A DNA stretch of 64,000 nucleotides, from NCBI GenBank assembly GCA_040388625.1, contig JAZKBK010000006.1, positions 108,692 to 172,691 on the forward strand, in the 5' to 3' direction. The notes under the pieces were generated by a model. It saw only the letters and a program-made list of their open reading frames with translations, had not been told where the DNA came from and did not search any database. A program made the translations under genes and the position numbers. Numbering within the stretch: the first letter of the stretch is position 1; every line of letters starts with the position of its first letter. The stretch comes from Gemmatimonadota bacterium. Its GTDB lineage: Bacteria; Gemmatimonadota; Gemmatimonadetes; Gemmatimonadales; Gemmatimonadaceae. Shown here one piece after another: positions 43,286 to 52,846 of this stretch.

Positions 43286-45418
43286 CTAGTGGCTGGCGAC
43301 AGATACGTTTGTTCTGGCCGGCAAATTATCGATGAAGAATTCCATCATCCGCTCCGTATTGAGCGCGGAGTGACCCTGGTCCGGCCCGACCTGCACGTCG
43401 AAGCTCTTGCCTGCTTTCTGGAGAGCCGAGACCATCTGCATGGTGTTCGAGTTGTGGACATTGTTGTCGGCGGTTCCGTAGTAGAGCATCAGCCGGCCCT
43501 TGAGCTGGGACGCGTAGGTCATCGCGCTGGCCGCATCGTAGCCCGCGGCGTTTTCCTCCGGAATCCACATGTACCGTTCGGTGTAGATGGTGTCGTAGTT
43601 GCGCCAGTCCGTCGGCGGCGACATGCTGCATGCAGCGGCGAAGAGATCGGGGTAGCGAAGCAACGACATGAGCGACGCGTATCCGCCATACGACGTACCG
43701 TAAATCCCAACCCGATCGCGGTCGACGTATGGGCGTGCGTCGAGTGCGCGCACACCTGCGGCCTGATCGTCGATCTCGACGATGCCGAGCTTTTCGTAGA
43801 TGGCGTCGAGGAAATGCTTGCCGCGGCCGTCGGCACTTCGTGAGTCGAGGGTGGCTACAAGAAATCCGAGCTCGGTGAGTCGATTCGGGAGGGTGAAGTT
43901 CTCGGTTGCACCGTTGGTATTGGGGCCTCCATAGACGCTGACGAGGAGCGGGTACTTCCTGGTCGGATCGAAGTTGGAAGGAAAGTGCAGCATTCCGTGC
44001 AGCATTGTCGTTCCGTCACCCGCCTTGTAGCTGAACATTTCCACGCGCTTGAGACCGAGCTGCTCGAACTTCGTCATGTCGCTCCGGGCGATCTCCGCAG
44101 CGACCTTTCCGCCGGCAGTGACGAGCTGTGCCATCGGTGGCCGATCGTGAGTCTGCGCGACGTCGACGAAGTATTTGCCGTCGGGTGCGAAGCTTATCGT
44201 ATGATTGAAGGCAGGATCCGTGAGGCGACGGTCGTTGCGGCCGTTCAGATCGACGCGACGCAACTGCATCTTCATCGCGTTGTCACCATCGTGAGCGGTG
44301 TAGTAGACGACACCTGCTTTCTCGTCGACGCGCGCGATCTCTCCTGCGTCGAACTGGTTGCTGGTGAGAGTTGAGACCAACTTCCCCGTGAGATCGTACA
44401 GATAATAATTGCGGAAACCGTTACGCTCCGATTCCCAGATGAAGCGCTTGCCATCGGCGAGATACGTCATCTCCGGATTGTTCGCGACCCAGCTTGCGGG
44501 CCACGCATCACGCACCACCACTCGGCATTTTCCGCTGTCGGGACCGCATGCCGTGAACTCGAGGATGTTCTGGCGGCGGTTCGTGCGATTGAAGGTGATC
44601 TCGCGTCCGTCCGGGCTCCAGCCCACATGGTACACGTAATGGCCAACGACGGCATTATCGAACGGCTTGCCATCCCGCACGTCGATGCGAGTCGTCATCT
44701 TTTTCGCGACGTCGTACACGAACAAATCGACGATCGGATTGGGGACACCGGGTTGCGGGAAGGCCTCGACGTCGACTGTCGTGTGCAGCCCGGTCTGATT
44801 CATACCAATGTAGTAATCGGGGACCTTGCTCTCGTCGAAGCGGTAATAGGCGATCTTCGAGCCGTCCGGCGACCACCACATGGCGGTGCGCTGATCCAGC
44901 TCCTCGCCGTACACCCACGAAGCTGTGCCGTTCTTGATGCGATTGGGGACGCTCCCGTCAGTGGTGAGCGCAATCTCGCCGGCTCCGCTGGCGTCACTCA
45001 GCCACATGTTGCGGTCGCGGAAGAACGCCTTGAGCTTGCCGTCCGGGGATAGTGCAGACTCGAATTGGCGTCCCCGCTCCGGGCCACCGGCGAACCGTGC
45101 GCGCCGGGCTGCAAGGTCGGCAGCCGCATCGACGGCGCCGGAAACAGTTGCGGTGCGTTTGGCAACGTCATAGTGATACCGCTGGCCAGCAAACTCGTAT
45201 TCGAATGCCTTTCCACCATCCAGCCATACCGGCCGGATGGCCGCGCTCGTGACCGAGCTGAATATCTCTTCGCTGAGTTTCTGATACCGCGCGTACTCCG
45301 GCATCGCTCTCAGGCGATCCTGCGCTTGAACGGGCGACCCGATCGATATCGCCGCGGCGGTCGCGAGACCGAGCAGGCGTGGAAGCGTAACGCGGCGGGC
45401 TAGCCAATCGATGACCAT
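43286..45418 (-). CDS. Secreted S9 peptidase, dipeptidyl-peptidase IV-like
   Basis: 710 residues with a signal peptide (LLGLATAAAISIGSPVQAQD). The N-terminal beta-propeller (DPPIV_N) runs to about 490, with phrases such as SWVYGEELDQRTAMWWSPDG. The C-terminal alpha/beta hydrolase domain carries the nucleophile in GTSYGGYAS, the Asp in YYGTADNNV and the His in PDQGHSAL. DPP IV enzymes release X-Pro dipeptides. Divergent from the M14-type gene; together they suggest peptide scavenging outside the cytoplasm. Confidence 0.92.
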   Translation of the reverse strand: MVIDWLARRVTLPRLLGLATAAAISIGSPVQAQDRLRAMPEYARYQKLSEEIFSSVTSAAIRPVWLDGGKAFEYEFAGQRYHYDVAKRTATVSGAVDAAADLAARRARFAGGPERGRQFESALSPDGKLKAFFRDRNMWLSDASGAGEIALTTDGSVPNRIKNGTASWVYGEELDQRTAMWWSPDGSKIAYYRFDESKVPDYYIGMNQTGLHTTVDVEAFPQPGVPNPIVDLFVYDVAKKMTTRIDVRDGKPFDNAVVGHYVYHVGWSPDGREITFNRTNRRQNILEFTACGPDSGKCRVVVRDAWPASWVANNPEMTYLADGKRFIWESERNGFRNYYLYDLTGKLVSTLTSNQFDAGEIARVDEKAGVVYYTAHDGDNAMKMQLRRVDLNGRNDRRLTDPAFNHTISFAPDGKYFVDVAQTHDRPPMAQLVTAGGKVAAEIARSDMTKFEQLGLKRVEMFSYKAGDGTTMLHGMLHFPSNFDPTRKYPLLVSVYGGPNTNGATENFTLPNRLTELGFLVATLDSRSADGRGKHFLDAIYEKLGIVEIDDQAAGVRALDARPYVDRDRVGIYGTSYGGYASLMSLLRYPDLFAAACSMSPPTDWRNYDTIYTERYMWIPEENAAGYDAASAMTYASQLKGRLMLYYGTADNNVHNSNTMQMVSALQKAGKSFDVQVGPDQGHSALNTERMMEFFIDNLPARTNVSVASH

Positions 45419-45546
45419 TCAGATTTTTCCATGGGTAAGTGTGCGGCGGTGCTTCCGTATCGCCGATATAATCTGCATTCTGTACGTCCGGATGACCGAT
45501 TCTGTTTTGCCACCGTCGTTCCCCCGCCATTTCCACAGCCCCCTCG

Positions 45547-48500
45547 ATGAGAATATTCATGGATCGTCGCTCACTCACCATCGCGCTGCTCCTTCCATTG
45601 ATCGGCGCGCCAGTCGCCACGAGCGCACAGGCGCCCCAGGCCCGCAGCGTCGAAATATCGACCGCGGCACCAGGGCGCGATCCGAGCCAGCCGATCGACA
45701 CAGCGTACACGAACAAGATTCACGAGTACACCACCGAGTCCTTCTTCCTGTCGCCGCTGGTCGACTATCTGCCGGCGTCGGCAACGGTTCCGACACCGAA
45801 AGCGGTGCTCGGTGACATTGCGGGGGCGCGCAACAACCTCCCTTATTCCAAGGACGTTTACGCCTACATGCGCATGCTCGCCAAGGCGAGTCCGCGCGTC
45901 AGAGTGTACTCGATCGGCACTACGGAAGAGGGGCGAGAGATGATCGCCGTGGCGGTCGCGTCCGAGTCGCTGCTGACCAGGCTCGACGACAACAAGGCGA
46001 AGCTCTCCAAGCTGGCCGATCCGCGGACGATCAACATGGACGACGCACAGGCCGAGCAGATCATCGGTGGAGTCACGCCGATCTATTACATCACCGGGAC
46101 GATCCACTCTACCGAGTCCGGCGCGCCTACCGCGCTGATGGAGCTCGCTTACCGGCTCGCGGTCGATGAGAGCCCGTACATTCGCAACATCCGGAACAAC
46201 GTCATAACGCTCATCACTCCGATCGTTGAAGTTGACGGGCGCGATCGCATGGTCGATCTATTCCGGTGGCACATGGCTCACCCGGACGACACGTATTCGA
46301 ATCTGATCTACTGGGGTCATTACGTCGCTCACGACAATAATCGTGATGCGATGGGTCTCACGCTGAAGCTGTCGCAGAACGTGCTGAACACGTACATCGA
46401 CTGGCGTGCGATGGTTCTGCATGACCTGCACGAGTCGGGCTCGTATCTGTACGACAATACCGTAGGAGATGGACCGTACAACGCCTGGCTGGATCCGTTG
46501 CTGACGAACGAATGGCAGATGATCGGCTGGAACAACGTGCAGGAGATGACACGCATGGGGATGCCGGGCGTGTTCGCGCACGGAAATTTCGACACATGGT
46601 CGCCGGGCTACCTCATGTTCATGGCCGCGACGCACAACGGTATAAGCCGGTTGTACGAAACCTTTGGCAACGGCGGCACGGCCGAGACACTGGAACGCAC
46701 GCTTCCGCCCAGCGAGACCTCGCGCACCTGGTACCGCCAGAATCCACCACTTCCCCGTGTGATGTGGTCGCTCCGCGACAACAACAATTACGAGGAAACG
46801 GGATTGCTCGTGTCGTTGAGCTACTTCGCGAACAATCGCCATCAACTGCTCGAGAACTTCTACCAGAAGAGCAAGCGCTCGATTCTCAAGGCGCACACGG
46901 AAGGACCCGCGGCCTACATATTTTCCGCGGCCGATCCGCGCCCGGGCGCGCAGGCCCAGCTGTTGCGGATACTCCAGCTGCAGCACGTCGAGATCTCGCG
47001 CGCGACTGCGCCGTTCACCGCGCAGGTGCGAGCTCACAATACGCGCGCACGGCGCAACGGCGCTGCGGACAGCGCCGCATCGACTACGACTCCGAGCGTT
47101 ACACCGACGGAAACGCGTCAGTTTCCGGCCGGAAGCTACATCGTCCGAATGGACCAGCCGTATTCACGGATTGCCGACGCGCTTCTCGATTATCAGTTCT
47201 GGAGCCCGAACGATCCGCAGAAGACCCCGTACGACGACACCGGCTGGACCTTTCCAGAGAATTTCGACGTGCGGGCGGTGCGCGTCGTCGATCCACAGGT
47301 ACTGACTGTCCCGATGGAGCGCGTCACGGACACGATCAAGGCCCCTGGTGGCGTTACGGGGACTGGAACCGTGTTCGCGATCAACAACAACGGCGACAAT
47401 GCGCTCACGACACTGCGTTATCGTTTGCGTGCAGCCGATTTTCAGGCTGCTGAAGAGCCATTCCAGGCGGCAGGCAGGTCGTTCGCTCGCGGCTCGTACG
47501 TGATTCGCAACGTCTCGGCGGGCGATCTCGACAGGGCGGCGCGTGAGCTCGGTGTTTCGGTGTATGCGATTCCGTCGGCGCCATCGGTTGCAATGCATCC
47601 GGCACGCGCCGCGCGTGTCGCGATCCTGCATACGTGGTCGAGCACGCAAACGGAAGGCTGGTGGCGCCAGGCATTCGATGTTGCGCACATCCCGTACAGC
47701 TACATCAGCGTTCAGGATGTCGCAAAGAATCCGAATCTGAACGCGAAGTACGACGTGATTCTCTTTCCACCCTCGGGGAACGCTCAGTCCATCGTGCAGG
47801 GAATGCCGATGTGGCGCAACCCGATGCCATGGAAGACGACGACGCTCACGCCGAACATCGGGAAGCTGGACCAGACCGACGACATCCGCCCCGGACTGGG
47901 GCTCCAGGGAGTTCAGAATCTCGAAGGCTTCGTGGCACGCGGCGGTGTGCTGGTCACTGTATCGAGCACTGCCGACTTCGCGATCCAGTACGGGCTAGCG
48001 AGCGGCGTCAGCTCGAACCAGGCAGGGCGTGGCAAAGTCGTCGGAAGTCTGCTGCGCACTCGCATAGTGGACGACGCCAGTCCACTCGTGTATGGCGTGT
48101 CGGACAGCCTCGCTGTTTACAGCGAAGACGGCGAAAGCTTCAGCGTCAGCAACACCCGCGGCGGTGGGCGCGGGAGTCGGTTCGGTGGCGGCGAGGCGGT
48201 GCGAGCAACGGGCCGCGGTACAACCGACGATCCCGACGTTCCCCAGGGTCGACCTCAACTCGCCCCGCGCAACATGGCGCCACCTCGCGTGACCGTCGAA
48301 CCGTGGCAGGCGGCACCGATCACTGATGAACAACTGCGCAATCCGTTGTCGATCATCCCACCGAACCAGCGCCCGCGTGTTGCGCTGCGATTCACCGATC
48401 AGCGCAATCTGCTGGTCTCGGGCCTGCTCGATGGCGGAAGCGATGTTGCGCAACGACCGGTCGTCGTGGATGTCCCGATGCAGAAGGGACATGTAGTCCT

Positions 48501-48615
48501 GTTTGCGAACAACCCGATCTATCGTGGAGAGACGATTGGCGCCTATCCGCTCGTGTTCAACGCAATCCTGAATTTTGATCATCTCGACGCGGGGCGAAAG
48601 CTGGACACGAAGTAA
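45547..48615 (+). CDS. Secreted M14-family metallocarboxypeptidase
   Basis: 1022 residues with a signal peptide (SLTIALLLPLIGAPVATSAQ). The M14 zinc-binding pair is visible at His187 and Glu190 (TGTIHSTESGAP), followed by the family segment ALMELAYRLAVDESPY; the third histidine is probably in WGHYVAHDNNRD. The C-terminal 600 residues lack recognised motifs apart from a disordered Gly/Arg-rich stretch (about 860-890). The start is taken at 45547; an ATG four codons later also serves the signal peptide. A secreted exopeptidase by family. Confidence 0.88.
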   Translation: MRIFMDRRSLTIALLLPLIGAPVATSAQAPQARSVEISTAAPGRDPSQPIDTAYTNKIHEYTTESFFLSPLVDYLPASATVPTPKAVLGDIAGARNNLPYSKDVYAYMRMLAKASPRVRVYSIGTTEEGREMIAVAVASESLLTRLDDNKAKLSKLADPRTINMDDAQAEQIIGGVTPIYYITGTIHSTESGAPTALMELAYRLAVDESPYIRNIRNNVITLITPIVEVDGRDRMVDLFRWHMAHPDDTYSNLIYWGHYVAHDNNRDAMGLTLKLSQNVLNTYIDWRAMVLHDLHESGSYLYDNTVGDGPYNAWLDPLLTNEWQMIGWNNVQEMTRMGMPGVFAHGNFDTWSPGYLMFMAATHNGISRLYETFGNGGTAETLERTLPPSETSRTWYRQNPPLPRVMWSLRDNNNYEETGLLVSLSYFANNRHQLLENFYQKSKRSILKAHTEGPAAYIFSAADPRPGAQAQLLRILQLQHVEISRATAPFTAQVRAHNTRARRNGAADSAASTTTPSVTPTETRQFPAGSYIVRMDQPYSRIADALLDYQFWSPNDPQKTPYDDTGWTFPENFDVRAVRVVDPQVLTVPMERVTDTIKAPGGVTGTGTVFAINNNGDNALTTLRYRLRAADFQAAEEPFQAAGRSFARGSYVIRNVSAGDLDRAARELGVSVYAIPSAPSVAMHPARAARVAILHTWSSTQTEGWWRQAFDVAHIPYSYISVQDVAKNPNLNAKYDVILFPPSGNAQSIVQGMPMWRNPMPWKTTTLTPNIGKLDQTDDIRPGLGLQGVQNLEGFVARGGVLVTVSSTADFAIQYGLASGVSSNQAGRGKVVGSLLRTRIVDDASPLVYGVSDSLAVYSEDGESFSVSNTRGGGRGSRFGGGEAVRATGRGTTDDPDVPQGRPQLAPRNMAPPRVTVEPWQAAPITDEQLRNPLSIIPPNQRPRVALRFTDQRNLLVSGLLDGGSDVAQRPVVVDVPMQKGHVVLFANNPIYRGETIGAYPLVFNAILNFDHLDAGRKLDTK

Positions 48616-48625
48616 GTCTGCGAGC

Positions 48626-48663
48626 GTTGGCGTGGGCGGGCATATGAGCCTGTCCACGCCAAC
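48626..48663 (+). terminator. Possible terminator hairpin of the M14 gene
   Basis: A 10-bp perfect stem (48626-48635, GTTGGCGTGG, with 48654-48663) has an 18-base loop 10 bases after the stop. It has no T run. Confidence 0.35.
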
Positions 48664-48842
48664 TCGGGGCCCCGCCCTGCCAAGGGGAAAGCGCGACGGA
48701 AAGTCCGCGCGCGGGAAGCTGCCCGGCCGCGATGGGCCGATTTTTGCCAATCCAGTGTGAGCACCGCAAGCGATCAGGCGCGAGGAGACGCGCTCGGGCC
48801 GTCTTGCGATGAGTATGGCGGTACGAGGGTGCCACCGATTTC

Positions 48843-49547
48843 ATGTCTCACACGGATTACACAATGCAAGCATCTGATGCACCATTTCGCCCTGATCCGC
48901 GCGCACTGACGAAACGTGCGTGGGTCGCGCTCCTTGTCCTTGCCGTCGCATGTGGAGGCAGCAGCGATATGACCGGGCCCGGTCCCGGAAACGGCGGTGG
49001 CGGAAATCCAGCCCCAGTGGCGTCGGTAGCAGTAAGTCCAACCACGGCGAATCTTTTGGTTGGCGTTGTTGATAGCGCAACGCTTGGCACAGTTGTGATC
49101 GCCCCGACGGTGAAAGACGCGAGCGGTACCGTACTCTCGGGGCGGACCATCACGTGGTCATCGAGTGCACCCGCCGTGGCGACGGTGAGCAGCACGGGCG
49201 CAGTCTCTGCCGTAGCGCCGGGCACTGCATCAATAATGGCTAGCAGCGGTGGTCAGAGCGGGCAAGTTTCGGTCACTGTGACTCGCCCCGTTGTCGACAC
49301 TATCGCAGTTACCCCCCTTGCAAGCACCATAAAGGTCGGCGCATCCGAAACATTACTAGTCACCCTTCTGGATGCCCAGGGGCACGCTCTCAACGGTGGT
49401 CGAGCGATCGTCGAGTTCAATAACAGTCCGTCGATCATTACGGCGTCTGGTGGCACGATTACTGGCGTTGCGCCGGGCACCGGGACCATCAGTTACAAGA
49501 GCGAGAACAATACTGTGACAGTCGCGACGATCACCGTAACGCAATGA
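48843..49547 (+). CDS. Lipoprotein with bacterial Ig-like (BIG2) domains
   Basis: 234 residues with a lipobox in ALLVLAVACGG and a Gly/Pro-rich linker. Two Ig-like domains of the BIG2 type follow: VASVAVSPTTANLLVGVVDS with GTVVIAPTVKDASG, ITWSSSAPAVATVSSTGAVS, and TIAVTPLASTIKVGASETL. It would be anchored at the outer membrane and exposed. No neighbours indicate a specific role; BIG2 lipoproteins are abundant in some soil and aquatic bacteria. Confidence 0.78.
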   Translation: MSHTDYTMQASDAPFRPDPRALTKRAWVALLVLAVACGGSSDMTGPGPGNGGGGNPAPVASVAVSPTTANLLVGVVDSATLGTVVIAPTVKDASGTVLSGRTITWSSSAPAVATVSSTGAVSAVAPGTASIMASSGGQSGQVSVTVTRPVVDTIAVTPLASTIKVGASETLLVTLLDAQGHALNGGRAIVEFNNSPSIITASGGTITGVAPGTGTISYKSENNTVTVATITVTQ

Positions 49548-49724
49548 TGCGTCAGGTTGTGTTCAGTTTCGACGCTGCATTCGGGAGCGGACTAGCCGTT
49601 CGGCACGATCTCTGCCTTCCCTGAGCGCATCGTCAGATATGGTCGGCGCGGTTCGAATGCACCGCGATTCGCATTTTCCAGGGACACGCGTCTGGCGCAA
49701 CACTTCAGCACGGAGAAGCACATC

Positions 49725-50396
49725 ATGAAGCAACTTTGGAGAGGAGTCAGCGCGGTAGCACTGGCTGGCGGCGCAATCCTGATAGCGGGAAGCACAGCAG
49801 GAGCGCAGGTAACGTTCACCGGCAGCACATTTGGTTGCTTCTACACGACCGCAACCGCGCCGACAAACTGCTCCGGCCTGCTGGCGAACACGGGTAATCT
49901 CACGTACACGGGCTCGACGTTCAACGTGACCAGCAACCCCGCAGATGGCCTCGTATCCATTGGAGCCGCGCCGGGTACGCCCAACGTGAACAATCTCGGA
50001 TCCTTCAAGCTGGTGGACGGCAACAACAATTATACGGGTCAGAATTTCGCTCTCTTCATGAACTTCACCAACCCAACGGGCGTCGTCGGCAACAACGTGT
50101 ACACGGCGATGTTAACTGGAAATCTGTCGAACGCCACGAGTGGCAACGTCTTCATAGATTTCAACAACACGGCACATGACTACACATTCGCCGACGGCAC
50201 TACGCTGAGCTTCGCGGTCGATGACGCCTCCCTCAACGATCAGACAAACGGCGGGACCGGCACCACGGTAGCTGTAACGGGACACGGCTTCACGCGTGTG
50301 CCAGCTTCGACAGTACCTGAGCCGAGCTCGCTCGCGCTGATGGGCACGGGACTGATTGGTATCGTTCCTCTCATCCGTCGTCGCCGCAAGGTGTGA
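49725..50396 (+). CDS. PEP-CTERM-sorted secreted protein
   Basis: 223 residues with an N-terminal signal peptide (AVALAGGAILIAGSTAGAQ) and a C-terminal PEP-CTERM signal: VPEPSSLALMGTGLIG, a short hydrophobic helix and RRRRK. Proteins of this type are cut by an exosortase (EpsH-type) and placed in the extracellular matrix of exopolysaccharide producers. The middle is beta-rich, with Asn/Thr/Gly bias (NNLGSFKLVDGNNNYTGQNF). No exosortase gene is in the window. A terminator follows. Confidence 0.88.
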   Translation: MKQLWRGVSAVALAGGAILIAGSTAGAQVTFTGSTFGCFYTTATAPTNCSGLLANTGNLTYTGSTFNVTSNPADGLVSIGAAPGTPNVNNLGSFKLVDGNNNYTGQNFALFMNFTNPTGVVGNNVYTAMLTGNLSNATSGNVFIDFNNTAHDYTFADGTTLSFAVDDASLNDQTNGGTGTTVAVTGHGFTRVPASTVPEPSSLALMGTGLIGIVPLIRRRRKV

Positions 50397-50432
50397 CCCA
50401 CCATCGCACTTCCACGGTGCATTGATGTGAAG

Positions 50433-50463
50433 AAGGCCAGCGACATATGTTGCTGGCCTTTTT
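50433..50463 (+). terminator. Intrinsic terminator of the PEP-CTERM gene
   Basis: Stem AAGGCCAGC with GCTGGCCTT and a T5 run at the end (50459-50463). The central GACATATGTT can extend the stem with a mismatch. It lies 36 bases beyond the stop. Confidence 0.85.
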
Positions 50464-50584
50464 CACATCCCGGCTTTCCAGGGACAGCATTGCGCGCCAC
50501 CGCGCTCGACGCGCCGTAATCCGTTGGTACGCGACCGCTCACCGTGCGCGCGTCTAGCGCAGACGGACATCGAGAGGCTAATTA

Positions 50585-52459
50585 ATGCGGCGAGCCGCCT
50601 GCCGCGCATTGCGACTCGAGCCCTTTCCAACAGCCCACTACAACCCGTCTCTCGTGAATTCCCGTCGCCAGTTCCTGATTCAGGCTCCAATTGGTATCCT
50701 CGGCGCACTCGTCGCCTGTCGTAGCGACGAACAGGCAGCAGGTGGACATCCCGCTGCCGCCACGCCGGGAGCGCCGCCGGCGTTCAACACTGCACCCCCC
50801 GTTGGACCCGAGGTGACACCGGCCACCTTCGCCGAGGCGGAGAAGTTGGTCCAGGTGCAGATGACCGACGTCAAGCGGCAGATGGCGGCGAAGAGTTGGC
50901 GCACGTCGATGGCCGCTCTGGTCGAGCGACGAGTCGGACCGCGGAAGGTACAGTTGGAGCCTACGCTCGCGCCTGCCACCGTTTGGAATCCGGACATAGG
51001 AGAGCAATCGACCGGGCCCGCTCGGGACAGGTTCGTGCGCAGCAGCGCAGATCCTGGCCCGTTGCCGGCGAGCGACGAAGACATCGCGTTCGCGCCCGTG
51101 ACGCAACTGTCTCGCTGGGTGGAGACGCGCAAGCTTACCTCCGATCGGCTAACGCGTATCTATCTCGACAGACTCACGCGCTTCGATCCACAACTACGGT
51201 GCGTGATAACGTTGACGCGGGATACCGCGCTTGCCCAGGCGAAACAGGCGGACGCTGAAATAGCAGCTGGCAAGTACCGCGGACCGCTGCACGGGATTCC
51301 GTATGGCGTGAAGGATCTGCTCGATACCGCAGGGATCGCGACCACGTATGGCGCCGAGCCGTTTCGGAATCGCGTACCGAGCGCCGATTCAGCGGTTGTC
51401 GCGCGGCTGCGCAAGGCGGGCGGAGTGCTCGTGGCAAAGTTGAGCATGGGCGCGCTGGCTCTCAACGACATCTGGTTCGGCGGTCAGACGATGAACCCGT
51501 GGCTGCCGGAAGAAGGCTCCTCCGGATCGAGCGCCGGACCGGGTGCGGCGACGTCGGCTGGCCTCGTTGGCTTCTCCGTTGGAAGCGAGACCGGCGGGAG
51601 CATCATAAGTCCGAGCATGCGTTGCGGCATCACTGGATTGCGGCCGACGTACGGTCGCGTACCACGCACCGGGGCAATGACGCTCTGCTGGTCGCTCGAC
51701 AAGCTTGGTCCGATGACACGAAGCGTGGAAGATGCGATGCTGGTACTCGATGCGATCACGGGCCCCGACTCGGGCGACGTAGCGAGCATGCCAAGTCATC
51801 TCGACTTCGATGCCGGCGCGTCGGTGAAGGGGCTGCGCGTGGGATACTTCCCTGCGTGGATGAAGGAAGCACCCGCGACCGACGTCGATCGCGCAACGCT
51901 GGACGCGATCGGAAAGCTCGGCATGGTGCCGACGCCGGTCACGCTTCCCGACTGGCCGTACGATTCACTGAACCTGATGTTGTTCGCCGAAGCGGCTGCC
52001 GCGTTCGAGGAGCTCACGTTGAGCAACCGCGACGACGAGCTCAAAGCGCAGGTGCCGGACGCGTGGCCGAATCAATTTCGAGAGGCGCGCTTCCTGTCCG
52101 CGGTCGATTTCGTTCAGGCAGACAGATTGCGGCGCAAGGTCGCGGCCGAGATGGCGCGAGTCATGTCGCAAGTCGATCTGTTGCTGGTTCCGTCGCTGCG
52201 CGACGAGATGCTCGTGATATCCAACAACACGGGGCACCCGTCGCTCACATTACGCACCGGCTTCGTGCACGTGTCCGAGGCACGCAGCGACTGGGCTCCC
52301 GATCCAGCACATCCGCTTCCGAAATTCTCGCCGCCGCGTCGCGTGCCGCACGGAGTCACGCTCATCGGGCGGTTGTTCGATGAAGGGACCATTGCGCGCG
52401 CGGGACTGGCGCTGGAGCGGTCGCTCGGAGTTGTGGGGGAGCGACCGCCGGGATTCTGA
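50585..52459 (+). CDS. Amidase-signature hydrolase with Tat-type leader
   Basis: 624 residues. A twin-arginine motif (NSRRQFLIQ) and hydrophobic stretch ending in a Cys (GALVACRS) suggest export as a Tat lipoprotein. The amidase signature core is clear: the Lys in GIPYGVKDLLDTAG and the catalytic Ser-Ser in GSSGSSAGPGAATSAGLVGFSVGSETGGSI. Family members hydrolyse amides; the substrate is unknown. The ATG at 50585 is preceded by GAGAGG at 7-base spacing; a GTG at 50654 would start right at the Tat motif. Confidence 0.85.
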   Translation: MRRAACRALRLEPFPTAHYNPSLVNSRRQFLIQAPIGILGALVACRSDEQAAGGHPAAATPGAPPAFNTAPPVGPEVTPATFAEAEKLVQVQMTDVKRQMAAKSWRTSMAALVERRVGPRKVQLEPTLAPATVWNPDIGEQSTGPARDRFVRSSADPGPLPASDEDIAFAPVTQLSRWVETRKLTSDRLTRIYLDRLTRFDPQLRCVITLTRDTALAQAKQADAEIAAGKYRGPLHGIPYGVKDLLDTAGIATTYGAEPFRNRVPSADSAVVARLRKAGGVLVAKLSMGALALNDIWFGGQTMNPWLPEEGSSGSSAGPGAATSAGLVGFSVGSETGGSIISPSMRCGITGLRPTYGRVPRTGAMTLCWSLDKLGPMTRSVEDAMLVLDAITGPDSGDVASMPSHLDFDAGASVKGLRVGYFPAWMKEAPATDVDRATLDAIGKLGMVPTPVTLPDWPYDSLNLMLFAEAAAAFEELTLSNRDDELKAQVPDAWPNQFREARFLSAVDFVQADRLRRKVAAEMARVMSQVDLLLVPSLRDEMLVISNNTGHPSLTLRTGFVHVSEARSDWAPDPAHPLPKFSPPRRVPHGVTLIGRLFDEGTIARAGLALERSLGVVGERPPGF

Positions 52460-52846
52460 GCGCGTGGTAGTACGCAATAGCCGCAGGAACAGTCCGACGC
52501 AGGTTCTCCAGCCAAATCCGACCGCGCCATCGAACCGTCTCGAGCAGCTGTAAGTCAATGTGTGGACAAGGTACGAACGCGGCGAGCAGAGTGAGTGCGC
52601 TCGCTGAACCCACTAGCTGGCAACGGGTGCCTTGCCGCACGATTGGAACGGCTACCGACCGGTCAGAGCATCGGCATGCGCCGTTCAGAACGGCGCATGC
52701 CGATATGTCAGTGCACCAACGCCGACACGTACCGCTTCTGTCGATAGTGTACCACCGACGGTTGCGTTTCCACCCAATCATACCTCCGTCGGCCAACCAC
52801 GCTCCGACCAAAACCAGCGTAGCGGGTCGGAAGTAATCGCTAGGTT
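52460..52846. other. 387-base gap between convergent genes
   Basis: No convincing coding sequence on either strand. It contains one large hairpin (52670-52704), listed separately, and is otherwise unremarkable. Confidence 0.5.
52670..52704. terminator. Large inverted repeat, possible bidirectional terminator
   Basis: Two 17-bp perfect arms (52670-52686 and 52688-52704, arm ATCGGCATGCGCCGTTC) surround a single base. In RNA this would make a stable long hairpin. It lies between the convergent amidase and lipoprotein genes; neither strand has a clear T run. Confidence 0.5.
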
